Translations under genes and position numbers: made by a program
Shown: positions 6,375-8,245 of the stretch, piece by piece
Numbering within the stretch: the stretch's first letter is position 1
How the letters are laid out: each line of letters opens with the position of its first letter
Notes under the pieces: model-generated
Seen by the model: only the letters and a program-made list of their open reading frames with translations
Database searches by the model: none
What the model was told of the DNA's origin: nothing
Origin: JBBQER01 sp052148155
GTDB lineage: Bacteria; Actinomycetota; Acidimicrobiia; IMCC26256; PALSA-610
DNA length: 8,245 nt
Assembly (NCBI GenBank): GCA_052148155.1
Contig: JBKQIY010000020.1
Coordinates: 1-8,245 of the forward strand
Reading direction: 5' to 3'

Positions 6375-6559
6375 TCGCGCAACCTACCCAGGGTCCCACC
6401 CACCCGCTCGGGAATATGAGCTGAACCGGCGTTCGGTGACACCCGACGCAAGGTCTTGGGCCGCGCGTTATGCGACAAGGTCGCCGATCCCTACGTGCCG
6501 TTAGGCGTGGATGTCATTCCGGCGATGATCGTGTTCGCGAGCGCGCGTTATGTCGCGTC
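6375..6559. promoter_or_regulatory. Divergent intergenic region between methyltransferase and kinase-like genes
   Basis: The region must hold promoters for both genes, but I find no convincing -35/-10 pairs. GCGCGTTATG occurs twice 80 bases apart, at 6463-6472 and 6543-6552. The second copy ends 7 bases before the kinase ATG, about where a -10 element would lie for a leaderless transcript starting at that ATG. The first copy reads GTTATGCGAC, which resembles the core of copies A and B of the repeat described at 4372 and 5489. Confidence 0.35.
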
Positions 6560-7660
6560 ATGGCATACCGTGTCGCCGTGGCCGACGACAGTGGCGGCTG
6601 GGCCCGCGTCGATCGGCTGGAGCGCTACGCCGCGGTCGCCGAGTCCTTCGCGCTGCTCAGCGACCGGCGCCTGCGCGACCTGCTGGACGGCTCGGCCGTC
6701 GTCGGCACGGGCATCGGCGGCACGACGTCGGTCGTCCACGTGGACGGCACGCCGGTCTTCGTCAAGCAGGTCCCACTCACCGACCTCGAGCGCCGGCCCG
6801 AGCACGTGATGTCGACCGCCAACCTCTTCGACCTGCCCCTCGGCTGCCAGTACGGCGTCGGGTCGCCGTCGTTCGGCGTGTGGCGCGAACTGGCCGCGCT
6901 CGTCACGACGTCGAGCTGGGTGCTGGCCGGTCGCACCGCCGCCTTCCCGCTCCTCTACCACTGGCGGGTGCTGGACGACTGCCATCTGGCGTTGTCCGAC
7001 GAGCTCGCCGACGTGGAGACGGCCGTCGCGCACTGGGACGGTTCGTCGGCGGTGCGGCGGCGCATCGAGGCGATCGCCGGGGCGACGGCCGCCGTCACCG
7101 TCTTCCTCGAGTACGTCCCCTTCGAGCTCGAGGCCTGGATGGAGGAGCACGTCGGGGGCGACGAGCCGGCAGCTGAGGCGGCGATCACGATGGTGCACGA
7201 CGCGCTGCGGCGCGACGTCGCGTTCATGAACGCGGCGGGCGTGTTCCACTTCGACGCCCACCTCGGGAACATCCTCACCGACGGGCACCGCCTCTACCTC
7301 GCCGACTTCGGGCTGGCGACGTCGCCGCGGTACGAGCTGACCGCGGCCGAGGAGGCCTTCCTCGCCCGGAACCGCAGCCACGATCCGTGCCACACGGTCA
7401 CCCGCCTCGTCGACTGGCTGGTCACGCATCTCACCGGGCGACCGCACTGGACCGAACGGGACGAGCTCGTCCGTCGCTGGGCCGCGGGCGAGGAGCCGGC
7501 CGACGTCCTGCCTGCGGCGGCGAGGATCATCACGCGCTACGCGCCGATCGCCGTCGTCGTCAACGACTTCTACCGGCGGCTGCACACGGAGGACAGGTCC
7601 ACGCCCTATCCGGCCGACGAGGTCGAGCAGGCCTGCGCCGCCACCGGCTTCGACTTGTAG
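6560..7660 (+). CDS. Kinase-fold protein (eukaryotic-like protein kinase / aminoglycoside-phosphotransferase superfamily)
   Basis: This 366-residue protein carries a complete set of kinase-fold catalytic residues. They are a Gly-rich loop (GTGIGGTTSVVHVDG, 49-63), the ATP-anchoring Lys69 in VFVKQ, the helix-C Glu110 in FGVWRELAA, the catalytic loop HFDAHLGNIL (H230, D232, N237) and the DFG triad D249-G251 in LADFGLAT. It should bind ATP and phosphorylate a protein or small molecule; the target is unknown. There is no membrane segment or sensor domain. The frame is open from ATG at 6470, but those 30 extra codons are Arg-rich and unlike the domain, so ATG at 6560 is preferred; GTG at 6578 is also possible. 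No clear Shine-Dalgarno sequence precedes any of them, hence possibly leaderless. Its G+C (near or above 70% in sampled lines) looks higher than the neighbours', hinting at separate ancestry. A weak stem, CCGCC/GGCGG (7668-7683), follows the stop. Confidence 0.88.
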   Translation: MAYRVAVADDSGGWARVDRLERYAAVAESFALLSDRRLRDLLDGSAVVGTGIGGTTSVVHVDGTPVFVKQVPLTDLERRPEHVMSTANLFDLPLGCQYGVGSPSFGVWRELAALVTTSSWVLAGRTAAFPLLYHWRVLDDCHLALSDELADVETAVAHWDGSSAVRRRIEAIAGATAAVTVFLEYVPFELEAWMEEHVGGDEPAAEAAITMVHDALRRDVAFMNAAGVFHFDAHLGNILTDGHRLYLADFGLATSPRYELTAAEEAFLARNRSHDPCHTVTRLVDWLVTHLTGRPHWTERDELVRRWAAGEEPADVLPAAARIITRYAPIAVVVNDFYRRLHTEDRSTPYPADEVEQACAATGFDL

Positions 7661-7687
7661 CGTCGGGCCGCCAGCGCGGGCGGTGAC

Positions 7688-7692
7688 GGAGG
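7688..7692 (+). promoter_or_regulatory. Good Shine-Dalgarno sequence (GGAGG) without an intact gene
   Basis: GGAGG lies 6 bases before ATG at 7699, the best-placed ribosome-binding site in the right third. The frame it serves (7699-8025) is Arg/His/Asp-rich and looks out of frame. This supports the idea that a real gene here has suffered a frameshift. Confidence 0.5.
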
Positions 7693-7698
7693 TGGTCG

Positions 7699-7879
7699 AT
7701 GAAGGCGAAACCGGGGGCGGATGCTGGGCGCCGTCGTCATGAGCGTGACGGCGCTCGCGACAGCGACGACGGCGTCCGGCGGCGGTGGCTCCAAGGGCGG
7801 GTCGACGGCGGCGGAAGCCACGACGACGATCGACGACGGCGGGTCGTCCGCGACGCACATCGAAAGCTCATCGAGGTAG
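7699..7879 (+). pseudogene. Possible frameshifted small secreted protein remnant
   Basis: ATG at 7699 has an ideal ribosome-binding site, but its frame soon looks like nonsense. One base over, the frame from 7703 reads RRNRGR, then MLGAVVMSVTALATATTASG, then a Gly/Ser/Thr/Ala-rich tail ending at TAG 7877-7879. A basic start, hydrophobic core and small-residue cleavage zone is what a Sec signal peptide looks like. If one A after ATG were removed, the two halves would join into one signal-peptide protein of about 59 residues. As it stands, the gene is either frameshifted or uses the internal ATG at 7721 (52 codons), which has only a poor ribosome-binding site. No family is recognised. It is short and could be a truncated piece of a longer secreted protein. 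Confidence 0.35.
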
Positions 7880-8092
7880 CGCATTGCCCGCGATCGCGGA
7901 CATGGCAGTCCTTCGCGGAGGACTGTTCGCACGGTGCGCACTTATCAACACACGAAGCGACGCGAATTGCCGCTGTGCCCGCGACCCGAACCGGCGACAG
8001 CGCGGAGAGCCGGACCGACCCATAACGACGACGCCCGCGAGCCGCGACGGCATCCTCAAAGTGCCGTTATCTCCAGCCCTCGCGAGAAAGCG
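7880..8092. other. Stretch without a confident gene
   Basis: No frame here shows a plausible start with a protein-like product. The one notable sequence is the 12-base palindrome CCGCGATCGCGG at 7888-7899, which is weak evidence for anything in GC-rich DNA. It may be the spacer between the remnant to the left and a gene that begins at the right edge. Confidence 0.4.
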
Positions 8093-8122
8093 GTGTGTGA
8101 CCGGCACCTCTGCGTCGTGGAC

Positions 8123-8245
8123 ATGTCATCGACGCAGCCGTCAACGATCCGCGCGTCGCTCGCTGATGGTGCGGCAGTTGGTGGGCGTGAACGCCCGTCG
8201 GCGATGAGGGCCGTCGATCAGGCCGACCAGGCCCCGGCGAATAGC
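8123..8245 (+). CDS. Possible start of an unidentified gene running off the right edge
   Basis: From ATG at 8123 the frame is open to the end of the window (41 codons). It begins MSSTQPSTIRASLADGA and ends with a more ordinary stretch, MRAVDQADQAPANS. GTG at 8093 or ATG at 8207 are other possible starts. No strong ribosome-binding site is visible before any of them, and the fragment is too short to assign to a family. The same frame has no stop back to 7879, so openness alone is weak support in DNA this GC-rich. Confidence 0.25.
   Translation, partial: MSSTQPSTIRASLADGAAVGGRERPSAMRAVDQADQAPANS

Noticed and set aside
6467..6508. Integron attC-like ends (GTTATGC, GTTAGGC)
   Set aside because: No matching RYYYAAC partner or imperfect palindrome was found within reach, so there is no attC site.
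6470..6559. 30-codon N-terminal extension of the kinase-like gene from ATG 6470
   Set aside because: The extension is Arg-rich, has no ribosome-binding site and covers both repeated GCGCGTTATG motifs, so it looks intergenic. ATG 6560 is preferred, though not proven.
6548..7858. 436-codon open frame on the minus strand
   Set aside because: It is antisense to the kinase-fold gene, whose complete catalytic residues identify the true strand. The composition is Arg/Val/Asp-rich.
7888..7899. 12-base palindrome CCGCGATCGCGG
   Set aside because: Short GC-rich palindromes are expected by chance here, and there is no second copy or nearby gene start to give it meaning.
1..8245. CRISPR array, tRNA or rRNA genes, riboswitch
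   Set aside because: I saw no regularly spaced repeats, tRNA cloverleaf pattern, rRNA-like stretch or known riboswitch core on either strand.

Overview
The window is GC-rich (about two thirds G+C by eye) with GTG and ATG starts, a 4-base GTGA gene overlap and protein families common in Actinobacteriota. I infer an actinobacterial chromosome, possibly of an Acidimicrobiia-like lineage. Nothing here fixes a genus.

Left third (1 to about 2770): a mobile-element and decay zone. An IS1634-family transposase on the minus strand runs off the left edge and keeps its D, D and E residues. Just beyond the insertion sequence end lies the 5' part of an ABC-transporter ATPase gene, also on the minus strand. 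It stops shortly after Walker A, so the IS very probably cut it. Next is the plus-strand remnant of a class III adenylate/guanylate cyclase domain, carrying a one-base frameshift and an in-frame stop. About 340 bases without a credible gene follow, starting with a strong stem-loop.

Middle (2768 to 6374): intact genes. A protein with a TerB-like helical N-terminal half and a COQ4-type C-terminal half (metal motif HDxxHx11E) is translationally coupled to a small protein resembling dimeric alpha/beta-barrel (ABM-like) monooxygenases. A flavin-dependent nitronate monooxygenase/2-nitropropane dioxygenase-family gene follows, with Tyr where the proposed catalytic His normally sits. It converges on a SAM-dependent methyltransferase gene on the minus strand. 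The gaps on both sides of the flavoenzyme gene carry copies of one short repeat in the same orientation.

Right third (6375 to 8245): a divergent gap leads to an intact kinase-fold protein (eukaryotic-like kinase/aminoglycoside phosphotransferase superfamily) that looks richer in G+C than its neighbours. The last 585 bases hold no confident gene. There is a good ribosome-binding site followed by what looks like a secreted-protein N-terminus put out of frame by one base, and a reading frame open at the right edge.

The least explained unit is the COQ4-like/ABM-like gene pair. Together with the neighbouring flavoenzyme and methyltransferase it suggests, as inference only, chemistry on a quinone or other prenylated or aromatic redox cofactor.
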